From NCBI GenBank assembly GCA_900548855.1, contig URMF01000015.1, positions 1 through 64,000 of the forward strand: 64,000 nt of DNA. Direction: 5' to 3'. The notes under the pieces were generated by a model, which saw only the letters and a list, made by a program, of their open reading frames with translations, was not told where the DNA came from and ran no database searches. Below are positions 19,557 to 28,893 of this stretch, one piece after another. Source of the stretch: an uncultured Eubacteriales bacterium (GTDB lineage: Bacteria > Bacillota > Clostridia > Lachnospirales > Lachnospiraceae). The position numbers were made by a program, and so were the translations under genes. Numbering within the stretch: position 1 is the first letter of the stretch; each line of letters opens with the position of its first letter.

Positions 19557-20821
19557 ATTGAACTCCTTCGAATCAGATTTTTAGCTTTAATCTTTATATT
19601 TTTCCAGACCAGACACAGGGATAATGCCCATGGAGCCTTTCCATAGCCTGCCCCAACCTTAATTTTAAAGCATTTCAGCCAATATTTCATCCTTACCTTT
19701 AAGGTAATCTCCGGCTCCGCAAACAGGCCACCAGTCTCATTGATTTTCCCTTTGACAGAATTTCCCTTTATTTGCGCAAAACAACTATTTTGAATACGCT
19801 GCTTAAGATGCTGACTTGCTATAACCTGCTCTGCAGAGGAGTTTTCACAATAAATAGCAGTTGCATATTTATCCCAGATTCTCTGTCCCTCTTCCGTCCG
19901 CACAATAACACTATTGCTTCCTCTTAAATCCGAATTATTGCCTGTGTAATTATCACCCACAGAAATATCTGCAAACATATTCAGCTTATCCAGACAATAC
20001 AGACAGCGCTCCGGCTGAAAATAATCTTTAACCTTCATTCTCTCCGTGTTTGGCAGGTTCATACCCCTGCCTTCCTCTGAGATTATCTGTACACCGCCGG
20101 GCCAGCCACCTGCTTCCTTTGTCCGGAAAAAGAACTTATCCATCCGCTGGCCCTTCAGCGCAGAATGCCTGCTAAAATAATCAACCACATTCCCAGTCAT
20201 TGTCTTATCGCAAAACAGTCCGATAATAAAATATTGTCTTCTGTCCAGTTTATAGGAATCCATAACATTCATGAATCCCTCCACAAAACAGCCTGTCCCC
20301 ACAAGAATTACTTTTTCTTTGCGATGTGACAATATATAAGAAATTGCTTTTTCCTGTGACACTGGCAGATAACGTGATTTTTGGGTATCTTCCAGAGATT
20401 GCCCTGCTGTATACCGCTTTACAGCCACCTCATCCCGCAGATACTGATGCGTACCAATTAAGAATGCAGATTCATATTCTTTATCCTCCAAAAGACGGTA
20501 TACCAGTTCTGTTACCACACCACCGCTTACACCGTTGCTGCGTCTCTGCTCATCAAGGGAATATGCAGTATATACATTGCGGTAACTGCCAAACCAGAAG
20601 GAAGATTCTTCTGTGTCATTTACAAATCTTGTATAATCAAATCCTTTTCCAGGACATACCTGATAGCATTTTCCACATTCAATGCAGCTGTTTTTATCAA
20701 TTGCCGGGAGTCTCATTCCCTTTTCTTTATGAAACTCAATACAATCCTTAGGACAGACCGCTTTACATATGCCACAGGAAATACATAAATTATTGCACAC
20801 TGTGCTCTCAATCGTATTCAT
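19547..20821 (-). CDS. FrhB-like iron-sulfur protein (coenzyme F420 hydrogenase beta-subunit family)
   Basis: A 424-residue protein with two N-terminal 4Fe-4S motifs (CISCGICKAVCPKDC and CIECGKCYQVCPG), then the FrhB/FdhB N- and C-terminal domains with SGGVVTELVYRLLE, LVGTGCFVEG and CLYCLDKLNMFADISVGD. The family reduces or transfers electrons using flavin; F420 itself is not expected here. In polysaccharide loci it is nearly always next to a pyruvyl transferase, as here, and probably carries out a redox step on the same sugar (inference). It is the first gene of the overlapping four-gene group running down to 16141. Confidence 0.85.
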   Translation of the reverse strand: MNTIESTVCNNLCISCGICKAVCPKDCIEFHKEKGMRLPAIDKNSCIECGKCYQVCPGKGFDYTRFVNDTEESSFWFGSYRNVYTAYSLDEQRRSNGVSGGVVTELVYRLLEDKEYESAFLIGTHQYLRDEVAVKRYTAGQSLEDTQKSRYLPVSQEKAISYILSHRKEKVILVGTGCFVEGFMNVMDSYKLDRRQYFIIGLFCDKTMTGNVVDYFSRHSALKGQRMDKFFFRTKEAGGWPGGVQIISEEGRGMNLPNTERMKVKDYFQPERCLYCLDKLNMFADISVGDNYTGNNSDLRGSNSVIVRTEEGQRIWDKYATAIYCENSSAEQVIASQHLKQRIQNSCFAQIKGNSVKGKINETGGLFAEPEITLKVRMKYWLKCFKIKVGAGYGKAPWALSLCLVWKNIKIKAKNLIRRSSICL

Positions 20822-20922
20822 TCTAATAACCTTTACACCTTATAATTCTATCGTTTTTCACACAACTTAAGCCTTTTCAACAACCTGTAATATCCCATCG
20901 TGCACACATTCCGAATTAAGGA

Positions 20923-21882
20923 TTACGACCTGTGCTTCTTAATATCCATCCACCAGGAAAGCTCAATTTTGGCCTTGTGAAATAATGTTACCGGATTCAA
21001 CAGACCAATATCAAAATACCGCACCCCATTCTTGTGATACAGCTTCATGATTGCAAATAATTTTTTAATTCCCCAATGCTCAATAAAGACATCCACAAGC
21101 TTTCCGAGAGCCAGACGGTCAATATGTGCATAACGGAATTCTTTCTTTGACAAGTGCTCTCTTAAGAAAACATACCGGTTGACCAGAATATCGATTCTTG
21201 TGTCAAACCGCTTCTCATCCTTCTTTGCCGTCAAGGTCTTTCCCCCTCTTGTCACACAGTAAATCGTCTGGTCGGAGACTGCCACCTTCTGGCTGTAAAA
21301 GGCACACTTTGTCATACACATAATATCATTGGATACCATCACCTCATCAAATTGTATCGCATTCTCCTTCATCACGGAAGCACGAATCAGCTTTGACCAT
21401 GGTGTACAGAAACCATATTTCATTTCCGTAAGTGTTTTTAAGCCCGGTTTTTGCATATAATTTTCCACCAGTTCCATATACATGACATGTCTGGAGGATG
21501 GTTCACCAGTCCGAATATCCATGCTTGTAGGCGGAAAATAAACCATATCCGCTTCGGAATCCAAATAAGGCTCCACCTTTCCATAAAAATCTTCTAAAAA
21601 GAAATCGTCTGCATCTGCAAATAAAATCCATTTTCCCTTTACATGCTTTAACGCCACATTTCTGCTGGTTCCCGCTCCCTTTATGCCTGTATCATTCCTA
21701 TAAAACTCTACATTTGTATGGTTTTCCATATATTGTTTTAATTCGGTCAAATCCACCTTGCTATTATCATCTACGACCAAAATCTCCACATCATCCCGCA
21801 ATGGAATGCTGTCTATTAGCTTCATCAAAGAATCCGGTGTATTGTAATGTGGAACAATAATTGATATCTGAATCTCGTTCAT
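20923..21882 (-). CDS. Family 2 glycosyltransferase
   Basis: GT-A transferase with ISIIVPHYNTPDSLM at the start, VVDDNSKVD, and the metal-binding FADADDFF. About 319 residues; the region after residue 230 is helical. I place the start at 21882, where GGAGG lies 5 nt upstream; an ATG 15 nt earlier has no ribosome site. It is 31 nt downstream of the next GT2 gene and probably shares its promoter. Sugar specificity unknown. Confidence 0.87.
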   Translation of the reverse strand: MNEIQISIIVPHYNTPDSLMKLIDSIPLRDDVEILVVDDNSKVDLTELKQYMENHTNVEFYRNDTGIKGAGTSRNVALKHVKGKWILFADADDFFLEDFYGKVEPYLDSEADMVYFPPTSMDIRTGEPSSRHVMYMELVENYMQKPGLKTLTEMKYGFCTPWSKLIRASVMKENAIQFDEVMVSNDIMCMTKCAFYSQKVAVSDQTIYCVTRGGKTLTAKKDEKRFDTRIDILVNRYVFLREHLSKKEFRYAHIDRLALGKLVDVFIEHWGIKKLFAIMKLYHKNGVRYFDIGLLNPVTLFHKAKIELSWWMDIKKHRS

Positions 21883-21912
21883 TTTCTCCTCCAGCATTCT
21901 TAAATGGCTGTA

Positions 21913-22866
21913 CTATTCCTTCTTTTCATTATCATAATCTATTTTGCGGACATGATACTGGATATCCTCTAAAATCTTCCGGTTTGCCGCAATAATATCC
22001 GCCTGCAGACCTATAATAATCGTCATGGTTCCCATCATCAGCAGGGTAGACGCCAGAATTAAGGACTGAACATGTCCACCGGCACTGCCACTAAAGAAGA
22101 ATACCAGATACCGTATTCCCAGTATGAAACCTATCAGAAACAACGCAGCACCGATTCCCCCAAAGAACCGCAGCGGCTTGTACATCATAAAGGAACGTAC
22201 AATGGTTACCATAGATTTTTTAATATATCCAAACATACTGCTAAACAGTCTGGAAGCCCGGAGCTCTGCATTTGTACGGATTGGCACAGAAGTCATTGCC
22301 ATTTTCTCATGCCCTGCCTGAACAATAGTCTCTAAGGTATACGTATATTCATTTACCACATTTAAACGCATCGCCACCTCCCGGCTGTATGCACGAAAGC
22401 CGCTTGGTGCATCAGGAATATCTGATTTGGAAGCCACTCTTACCGTCCAGCTGCCAATATGCTGTAATTTCTTCTTAAGCGGTGAAAAATGCTCTGTATC
22501 ATCAATTGGGCGTTCCCCAATTACAATATCTGCCTTTCCCTCTAAAATCGGTCTCACAAGCTTTGCAATATCTTCTCCGCAGTACTGGTTGTCTGCATCG
22601 GTATTTACGATAATATCCGCACCTTCCCGAAGGCAGGCATCTAATCCGGCCATAAATCCCTTTGCCAGACCTTTATTCTGCTTGAAATTCACAACATAAT
22701 GGACACCCCATTTTTTTGCAACCTCTACAGTGTTATCAATGCTTCCGTCATTAATAATCAAATATTCAATCTCATCAATGCCATCAATCTGCTTTGGTAA
22801 ATCATTCAAAGCAATCTCAAGTGTTTCTGCCTCATTCAGGCAAGGTATTTGGATAATCAGCTTCAT
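21913..22866 (-). CDS. Membrane-bound family 2 glycosyltransferase (DPM1/GtrB-like)
   Basis: A GT2 enzyme of the dolichol-phosphate mannose synthase type: KLIIQIPCLNEAETLE, INDGSIDNT and the NTDADNQY metal site, followed by two C-terminal membrane helices (FFGGIGAALFLIGFILGI and LILASTLLMMGTMTII). Such enzymes attach a sugar to undecaprenyl phosphate for use by GT-C enzymes or GtrA-linked systems, which fits the GT-C-like gene upstream and the GtrA gene at 27561. The start at 22866 follows AGGAG at 6 nt. Confidence 0.9.
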   Translation of the reverse strand: MKLIIQIPCLNEAETLEIALNDLPKQIDGIDEIEYLIINDGSIDNTVEVAKKWGVHYVVNFKQNKGLAKGFMAGLDACLREGADIIVNTDADNQYCGEDIAKLVRPILEGKADIVIGERPIDDTEHFSPLKKKLQHIGSWTVRVASKSDIPDAPSGFRAYSREVAMRLNVVNEYTYTLETIVQAGHEKMAMTSVPIRTNAELRASRLFSSMFGYIKKSMVTIVRSFMMYKPLRFFGGIGAALFLIGFILGIRYLVFFFSGSAGGHVQSLILASTLLMMGTMTIIIGLQADIIAANRKILEDIQYHVRKIDYDNEKKE

Positions 22867-22931
22867 TTTTTTCTCCTTTATATTATTGTACATTTGGAAC
22901 ACGCTTTTTCATCGCAAAAAATCTAATGGTT

Positions 22932-22959
22932 ATTATATCTTTTTTTACCATATTGTCAA
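22932..22959 (-). promoter_or_regulatory. Consensus sigma-A promoter of the 21.9-22.9 kb glycosyltransferase operon
   Basis: Minus strand TTGACA, 16-nt spacer, TATAAT: both hexamers are perfect. It lies about 65 nt upstream of the start at 22866. Confidence 0.8.
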
Positions 22960-23021
22960 TCAAGTGTTCTGTCCTGAAACCTTCTATCTTTCTATGATTA
23001 TTCTTCCAAAAATAATGCTTC

Positions 23022-24893
23022 CTACTCCTGGTATCGTTCATACTGTCCCTTCAGGTAAGTATTTATTTCTGCATTCCAGCCTCCAATCCATTCATTATTA
23101 TCCAACTGATAAATATATTCCGGCTGGTAAAAGAGCAGCTTCTCCACTTCACTGGACAACAGTACTGCATTTTCATTAGCCTGGACAGATTCTAAGTCAT
23201 ATATAATCTCCTTATCATAACAAGACACCAGTACAGCTTTACGGTATGTTTCGCTTCCAAGACAATAAACATCCAGCTCATCAAACTCTTCATTATCTTC
23301 TAATAGTTCATATGTTGCATTACACGAATTATACCGTCTTTCTGCGGCTGGTTCACATTGTAACTTTTCCACTCTCCAGGTCAAAACTGCTGAAAACATG
23401 ATTACAACCGCACAGAATGCTGTAAATTGCCGTCTTCTATACAAAAACAACAAAACAATCGTAAATATGATTAACAGGCTCAATGCAATAAAAATAACAT
23501 TCTTTGAAAATCTTGTCTGCTTACTATATCGCGCAAACGGAAGGAACAGATAAAGTGACGCATTCTCTTTCATACTATTCCCTTTCAATGCCGGGTAAGA
23601 ATAAAATACAAAGGTGAAAATAATCATTGCATTTAATACAAACGACCAAATTGTAATCCATTTAAACCTGAGCGACCTATTATTTTTAAGAAAAGCAAGC
23701 CCCATTAAAAGAAAGGGACCTAAAAATGGTGCAAAATATCTGCTATACAAAAGAAACCTTATTTTCCCATTAGAAGCACCAAACAGGGAAATGCATGCTA
23801 CCATACCCCAAAGCGATACAAACGAAAAAATAGCTAATATGAAGGTTTTTTCACACTCTTCTCCCCCTTTTATTTTCTTAAAGTTCTTGCAGAGATAATA
23901 AAGAAAAACAGCAGATATCACCGTAAACAGACCTCCCGTTTCAATAGAAACCGTTCCGGCAAGTGAAAAGAACTGTAATATTAATCGTTTTATTCCCTCT
24001 AATGATGTTAATGTTGCATATTGCCACGTTCCTGTCGCCATATGTTCCACCGAATTTGGCATAACAACTGTTCCATCTTTCAGGTATAAGTTCGTCTGAA
24101 CATAATTTAATAGAATTTTTTCTAAATAAAAGAAGATTCCAAACACAGCACCAAATGATACCGGTTGCACAAGCCACTTTTTATATATAAGCAAATACAG
24201 CAGAACAAGAAGTCCAAGTGATACAAACAAAATCAGGCAGCGGCTATGAACAAGATATGCATAAGCAGTCACCATACCTAATATTGCAGATAACAGTACA
24301 CGTTTTCTGCCAGTGGATTGGGATAACTCTAATAAAAGATATATAGTCAACCATGTAATAAGCGCCAAAGGCAGTTCATTATATATAAAACCTTTAAAAA
24401 ATAAGACAATCGAATTACAAGAGCAAACCAATGTTATTACTATGCTATTCATACGATTTGTTTTTAAATATTTTCTTGCAATATGATAGATCAGCAAAAC
24501 CATTGCCCCAAAAAACAGGACATTTACAAATAGCATTGCACGATAAATAACAACCGGATTCGTGAATATCTTATATATCGGTGCTAAAAGCATTGTATAA
24601 CCAAAATTATAAAATTTATGAAGAGACATATAATTGCTCCAGTCATATCCGGCAAAAAAGGCTGCACCTGAAATAGAGTATATTTCATCTGCAACAAATG
24701 GTAATTTTCTATAAAAAATTCCACCTCCCTGCGTCAGCAAAACCAGTAAGAATAAACCACACATAATTTTCCCATCACTCAGTGCCTCTATTCTATCGGT
24801 GACTGCCTGCCACACCGCCGGTTTCTTATTCAGTACCAGCCATACAGCCAAAAACAGCACCATACATCCAAACAGCAGTTTTAATAATTCCAT
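23022..24893 (-). CDS. Large polytopic membrane protein, GT-C glycosyltransferase-like
   Basis: A 623-residue protein with about 12 membrane helices followed by a soluble C-terminal domain of about 110 residues. The first extracytoplasmic loop carries an acidic pair (FVADEIYSISG), the position where GT-C enzymes of the ArnT/PMT type hold their catalytic Asp, and the helix pattern fits that fold. It would use an undecaprenyl-phosphate sugar donor, which the adjacent DPM1-like enzyme could supply (inference). No closer family is recognised. The base composition is more AT-rich than the neighbouring gltBD region. Confidence 0.6.
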   Translation of the reverse strand: MELLKLLFGCMVLFLAVWLVLNKKPAVWQAVTDRIEALSDGKIMCGLFLLVLLTQGGGIFYRKLPFVADEIYSISGAAFFAGYDWSNYMSLHKFYNFGYTMLLAPIYKIFTNPVVIYRAMLFVNVLFFGAMVLLIYHIARKYLKTNRMNSIVITLVCSCNSIVLFFKGFIYNELPLALITWLTIYLLLELSQSTGRKRVLLSAILGMVTAYAYLVHSRCLILFVSLGLLVLLYLLIYKKWLVQPVSFGAVFGIFFYLEKILLNYVQTNLYLKDGTVVMPNSVEHMATGTWQYATLTSLEGIKRLILQFFSLAGTVSIETGGLFTVISAVFLYYLCKNFKKIKGGEECEKTFILAIFSFVSLWGMVACISLFGASNGKIRFLLYSRYFAPFLGPFLLMGLAFLKNNRSLRFKWITIWSFVLNAMIIFTFVFYSYPALKGNSMKENASLYLFLPFARYSKQTRFSKNVIFIALSLLIIFTIVLLFLYRRRQFTAFCAVVIMFSAVLTWRVEKLQCEPAAERRYNSCNATYELLEDNEEFDELDVYCLGSETYRKAVLVSCYDKEIIYDLESVQANENAVLLSSEVEKLLFYQPEYIYQLDNNEWIGGWNAEINTYLKGQYERYQE

Positions 24894-24937
24894 CTCTTCC
24901 TAAACCTTTCATTTATATATTCATCTGTAATCCTTTG

Positions 24938-26047
24938 TTATTTCCATTTATATTGCTTGTTCTTTGACAAGGATATTTTACTGACAGATTGCTTTGTAAC
25001 CTGTATTGCCTTACTTTTTCCGGCTTTGGCGTAACATTTATTCTTCTTTGCAATCACCTTTCCAAACCGGGACGAAGAATGGGAATATACATAAAATCCC
25101 TGTCTCCCCCCTTTGATGGTGTTATTATTCACCTTGTATACCGCTTTTTTCATGCTTGAAGGCGCCTTACCAAACATGGCAATGTGCAGTCCTACAGAAT
25201 ACGCTGTGCCGGTACGCTTACTTTTGCAGATTATTTTATTATTCTCTACCGTTGCCCCCAACACATTAAAAAGTGCTACTGCCTCAGCGGAAACACCTGT
25301 AATAGTATTGTTCCTTAAAACCACATTCTTATGAAATTTTGTCTGGTATTTTTTCTCCTTGGACGCATAATTGGCACAAATTCCTCTTCCTCCGGTAATT
25401 GTACAATCGGTCACTGTAATATTCTGACAAGTTTGTCCCTTTACAAATTTGCTCCCATAATTCCCTACTGTCGGCGCGGTAATCGGAGTTGCTATATCAA
25501 TCTGCAATTGTTCTTCTACGCAGCTTGAACTACATTTTCCAATCCCCTTCAATATACAATTATCAACAGTTACATTCTTACATGCGACCAGTTCAACTGC
25601 GTGCCCTGCATAATTACAAATTATAGTAGCATTTTTAATTGTAATGTTCTTGCTGTGTGAAAACTGAACCATCGACTTTTTGAAACCATTCTTATCTTTA
25701 TTTTTCCAAATCCCGCCATCTATTGTAAAATTATTCAACGAACCGTAATTCGTCTTCTTCGGCCGGTTCCGAAATGCACCGGTTTTTGAAATAATGGTTG
25801 CCCCTGTAGCCGTAATGGACTGATTGCTTTCCACCCAGAGCGTTCCCTTGAGATAGTAGGTTTTTCCCTCTTCTAATATAATATTCCCGTCATTTTTCAA
25901 TGCTTCTGATATCTGCTTATAATCCGTTTTCCCTGATTTGTCATTAGATGCCGGTACCAGAACTGCAGCCTCTGCCTTTATATAACTCACCGGACACAAC
26001 ATCATTAAAAATAGTACAATTCCTATACATTTCACCAATCTTTTCAT
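24938..26047 (-). CDS. Secreted right-handed beta-helix protein
   Basis: The 369-residue product has a signal peptide (MKRLVKCIGIVLFLMMLCPVSYIKAEA), then an N-terminal pectate-lyase-3-like entry (DYKQISEALKNDGNIILEEGKTYYLKG) and about ten short N-x-T-I / V-D-N-C-I type coils of a parallel beta-helix, ending in a very lysine-rich tail. Such folds bind or cleave polysaccharides. No catalytic residues can be named. The start at 26047 follows GAGGAGG; the longer frame upstream would destroy the signal peptide. Divergent from a related gene at 26274. Confidence 0.72.
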   Translation of the reverse strand: MKRLVKCIGIVLFLMMLCPVSYIKAEAAVLVPASNDKSGKTDYKQISEALKNDGNIILEEGKTYYLKGTLWVESNQSITATGATIISKTGAFRNRPKKTNYGSLNNFTIDGGIWKNKDKNGFKKSMVQFSHSKNITIKNATIICNYAGHAVELVACKNVTVDNCILKGIGKCSSSCVEEQLQIDIATPITAPTVGNYGSKFVKGQTCQNITVTDCTITGGRGICANYASKEKKYQTKFHKNVVLRNNTITGVSAEAVALFNVLGATVENNKIICKSKRTGTAYSVGLHIAMFGKAPSSMKKAVYKVNNNTIKGGRQGFYVYSHSSSRFGKVIAKKNKCYAKAGKSKAIQVTKQSVSKISLSKNKQYKWK

Positions 26048-26107
26048 CTCACAACCTCCTCTAAATTGTATAATAATAATCCTTAAATCCTGCCGTTTCC
26101 TATGCTT

Positions 26108-26136
26108 ATTATAATGACTCACCTTTATGAAATCAA
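26108..26136 (-). promoter_or_regulatory. Promoter of the 24.9 kb beta-helix gene
   Basis: Minus strand TTGATT, 17-nt spacer, TATAAT, about 60 nt upstream of the start at 26047. Confidence 0.7.
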
Positions 26137-26169
26137 CCTTTTTCTCCACAATCATGCTTCAATCCAAAT

Positions 26170-26198
26170 TTTACACAGTTATGATTTTATGCTATAAT
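26170..26198 (+). promoter_or_regulatory. Promoter of the 26.3 kb beta-helix gene
   Basis: TTTACA, 17-nt spacer, TATAAT on the plus strand; the -35 elements of the two divergent promoters lie only about 33 nt apart, so one regulator could act on both. The leader is about 70 nt and ends in AGGAGGAG. Confidence 0.7.
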
Positions 26199-26273
26199 TA
26201 AAAAGCTAAATATAATTTTTTCACTGGCTTTTCATGGATATCTGCCAGTATGTAACATACAGGAGGAGATAAC

Positions 26274-27557
26274 ATGTTATTTTATAAAAAATCAATACAC
26301 AACTATATCTTATACATATTGCCGGTTTTCTTACTGGTTATACTGTTTTCCACACCGGTACACGCTGCCATCCGTTATTATAATGTCAAAAATTATGGTG
26401 CCAATGGCAAGGATAAAAAAAGCGATTCCGCTGCCATACAGAAAGCATTAGACCAGGCATCTGAAGACCAGATTACTGTGGTTACGATTCCGAAGGGAAC
26501 CTACTATATTAACAAAACCCTTTATATACAGTCCAATACGGTCTTACAGATGAGTAAAAAGGCAGTCATCCGGCGGATGGATTCTGCCCTTGGAAAAAAT
26601 ATGCTCCGTCCCACTGATTCCAAACACAAATCCGGTAACATTGGCGGATACAAGCTTGCCCATGATATTACCGTTACCGGCGGAACCTGGGATGGAGGGA
26701 ACATAAAAAAAGCAAAATCCGGAACAAATCTGATTTACATTGGACATTCCACAAATGTCACAATCAATAATATTACCCTGAAAAACTGCTATGCTGCACA
26801 CGCTATTGAACTGGCGGGTGTTAAGAATGGTGTGGTCCGGAACTGCAAAATATCCGGTTTCCGCTACGGTTCGGACATGTTTACCAGCGAAGCCATTCAG
26901 ATTGACACCTGCTATAAATCCAAATCCGAAGGAAAATGGGCACCGGGCTTCAAGGTCGACAAAACAGAGAGCAAAAATATTCTTATTGAGAATAATACCA
27001 TTACCGATTACCCAAGGGGCGTGGGAGTGCACCACAGCCTGAAAGGACATCAGATTACAAATATTACTATCCGGAACAACAAATTCAAAAGAAGTTCTGC
27101 TTCTGCCCAGGGAAAATGTGTAGTAGGTGTTTTTCTTCTGGGTGTGAAAAATGCTTCCGTGTCGAATAATACATTTGAACGCTATTCTTACGGTGCCATG
27201 ATTAAGCAGTCGAGAAAGGTTACCGTGAAGAATAACCGGTTCCGGTATAATTCCTTTGGCAGCCTGATTATTGAGGGCGGTGATAAAAATAACGGGAGAC
27301 ATACATTCCTGGTAACCTCTGACGAGGTGGGAAAAAAAGAGTTTGAATTTACCTGCGGTAATATCAAATCCGGAACGGTAAAAACCGTGGGATATGTATA
27401 CCATTTTCACAAGAGCAAAAAGAACAACCTGACTTTAAAAAAACAGTTAAAATCCAACCAAAAGATTGTTTTTTACGGCAAGGACAAATATAACAATAAA
27501 TACTACCGCACCTATTATGTGCCGAAAAAAGCAAAGAAGAAAAAGTCAAAATCCTGA
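26274..27557 (+). CDS. Secreted right-handed beta-helix (pectate-lyase-3-like) protein
   Basis: A 427-residue protein with a signal peptide (residues 1-30, ending near VHA) and the classic pectate-lyase-3 N-terminus RYYNVKNYGANGKDKKSDSA. Repeated coils with N-N-x-I/T ladders run through residue 330, for example NITIRNNKF and VSNNTF. The end is strongly basic (PKKAKKKKSKS). It probably acts on or binds acidic or surface polysaccharide; the active site cannot be identified. It is one of few plus-strand genes and a distant relative of its divergent neighbour. Confidence 0.75.
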   Translation: MLFYKKSIHNYILYILPVFLLVILFSTPVHAAIRYYNVKNYGANGKDKKSDSAAIQKALDQASEDQITVVTIPKGTYYINKTLYIQSNTVLQMSKKAVIRRMDSALGKNMLRPTDSKHKSGNIGGYKLAHDITVTGGTWDGGNIKKAKSGTNLIYIGHSTNVTINNITLKNCYAAHAIELAGVKNGVVRNCKISGFRYGSDMFTSEAIQIDTCYKSKSEGKWAPGFKVDKTESKNILIENNTITDYPRGVGVHHSLKGHQITNITIRNNKFKRSSASAQGKCVVGVFLLGVKNASVSNNTFERYSYGAMIKQSRKVTVKNNRFRYNSFGSLIIEGGDKNNGRHTFLVTSDEVGKKEFEFTCGNIKSGTVKTVGYVYHFHKSKKNNLTLKKQLKSNQKIVFYGKDKYNNKYYRTYYVPKKAKKKKSKS

Positions 27558-27560
27558 CCC

Positions 27561-28037
27561 TCAGCTTTTGCTTTTAAAAATAAACAGCTTGCTGAACACA
27601 TAATTTAAGATTACGACTGCAACACTGACAATGACCTTTGCCACCATTCCTTCAATACCGAAAATTGTCTGGTCTAAGCCAAGGCTCACCATCAAAGGAA
27701 CCAGCACAATCTCCATCACCCCTGTCAGTGCTCTGGCAGAAAAGAACTTACCAAACTCCGGGAGACAGACCTCTGCCTTCCAGCTCTTGCTTTTAAATAC
27801 CCACAGCTTATTTGTAACAAATGCAAACAGAAACGCACATACCCATGACAGAATATTAGAAACCAGTACAACAACGGACATCTCCATGCCAAAGAGCTCT
27901 ATCATGCTAATCTGGTTTTTAAATAAAACGGCAAACAAACTATAGCTTCCCCAGCTCACAATTGTGGTCATCCCACCCCAGAACAGATAGGATATGATTT
28001 CCTGGTATTTTTTTATGAGTGCTGTAATTTTTTCCAT
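27561..28037 (-). CDS. GtrA family membrane protein
   Basis: A 158-residue protein with four membrane helices in the GtrA pattern: ISYLFWGGMTTIVSWGSYSLF near the start, ILSWVCAFLFAFVTNKLWVF in the middle and IVSVAVVILNYVFSKLFIFK at the end. GtrA proteins help move lipid-linked sugars across the membrane. It fits the DPM1-like and GT-C-like genes. Start set at the ATG at 28037; a TTG 9 nt earlier is possible. It lies at the boundary between the polysaccharide region and the injection-system operon. Confidence 0.85.
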   Translation of the reverse strand: MEKITALIKKYQEIISYLFWGGMTTIVSWGSYSLFAVLFKNQISMIELFGMEMSVVVLVSNILSWVCAFLFAFVTNKLWVFKSKSWKAEVCLPEFGKFFSARALTGVMEIVLVPLMVSLGLDQTIFGIEGMVAKVIVSVAVVILNYVFSKLFIFKSKS

Positions 28038-28125
28038 AATCTCCAACCCTTTTCTTATGCCTTTTTACATTTCATATATTTCTGACGGGTTATTATAGCA
28101 TATACCAATTTGAACCACAAGCTCA

Positions 28126-28893
28126 TCATATGAAAAGCTTCTTTAAGTCTGGTTTTTTTACAATTACAGCTGCCTTTCCCTCTTCATCTGCCATAGTACA
28201 ATATAATTCATATAGCTTACTTCCCTTTTCATACTGTCCCCGCAGCTCCCTATCCATTACATACAACAGACCGTCCCTTCGCTCCAGTATGGCAAAATCC
28301 TCATATCCCCCATCATGCCTGCTCTCAATCCGCAAATATCCTCTGTCGGTTTCCTGTCTGCCGGACATCAACAGCTTAATCCGATCTCCTCCCCGGTAAT
28401 CCTCTGCCAGAAAAAATGCGGTTTCCCGGTTCTTTACCACCCGTATCTCTTCCAGCGGTCTTCCCTCACATTCCCTTCTGACATAACCAGAGGGCAGTAT
28501 ATATTCCTCACCGGGATATAACACAATTGAGAGCACAGGGATGCCAAATGCAGTATGCACCCGGTATCCCGGCAGGTTTTCAGCAGACTCCATGCCGCCA
28601 AGCCGCAGTTCACAACTCCTCTTCTCATAAAGTGGTGATATTATGTCAACCTTTATAACATCCATCCTGACATCTTGAAAAAGATAATATTTTTTCTCCT
28701 TTCTCACTGTCGGCAGGCAGCCATTTACCGTTACAGAAATATCCTCCGCCTCTATGACTTTATTAGTAAATGCATCTGTACATTCCACACAGAAGCCTAC
28801 TGTCCGCTTAATCGTTTCCTTTCTGCTGCTACTCCACTTTTGTAAAATAAATATCCACCTCCTCCTTGTTTCCCTGTGCAATATATTTATCAC
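28126..28893 (-). CDS. Unknown protein, last gene of the injection-system operon
   Basis: Not recognised. The frame gives up to 255 residues; it overlaps the end of the sensor gene by 65 nt and the first codon is a GTG without a clear site, so the true start may lie some 45-60 nt further in, after the AAGGAGGAGG near 28860, using a rare start codon. The sequence looks like mixed beta-rich modules: residues 30-95 may form a carboxypeptidase-like or Ig-like sandwich (VTVNGCLPTVRKEKKYYLFQD), and the remainder contains several short strand pairs. No membrane segment. Its position suggests a role with the contractile apparatus, possibly in signalling with the sensor. Confidence 0.5.
   Translation of the reverse strand: MINILHRETRRRWIFILQKWSSSRKETIKRTVGFCVECTDAFTNKVIEAEDISVTVNGCLPTVRKEKKYYLFQDVRMDVIKVDIISPLYEKRSCELRLGGMESAENLPGYRVHTAFGIPVLSIVLYPGEEYILPSGYVRRECEGRPLEEIRVVKNRETAFFLAEDYRGGDRIKLLMSGRQETDRGYLRIESRHDGGYEDFAILERRDGLLYVMDRELRGQYEKGSKLYELYCTMADEEGKAAVIVKKPDLKKLFI

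Noticed and set aside
26544..27410. 288-residue frame antisense to the beta-helix gene
   Set aside because: Shadow of a gene with clear signal peptide and beta-helix repeats; no ribosome site or recognisable domain.
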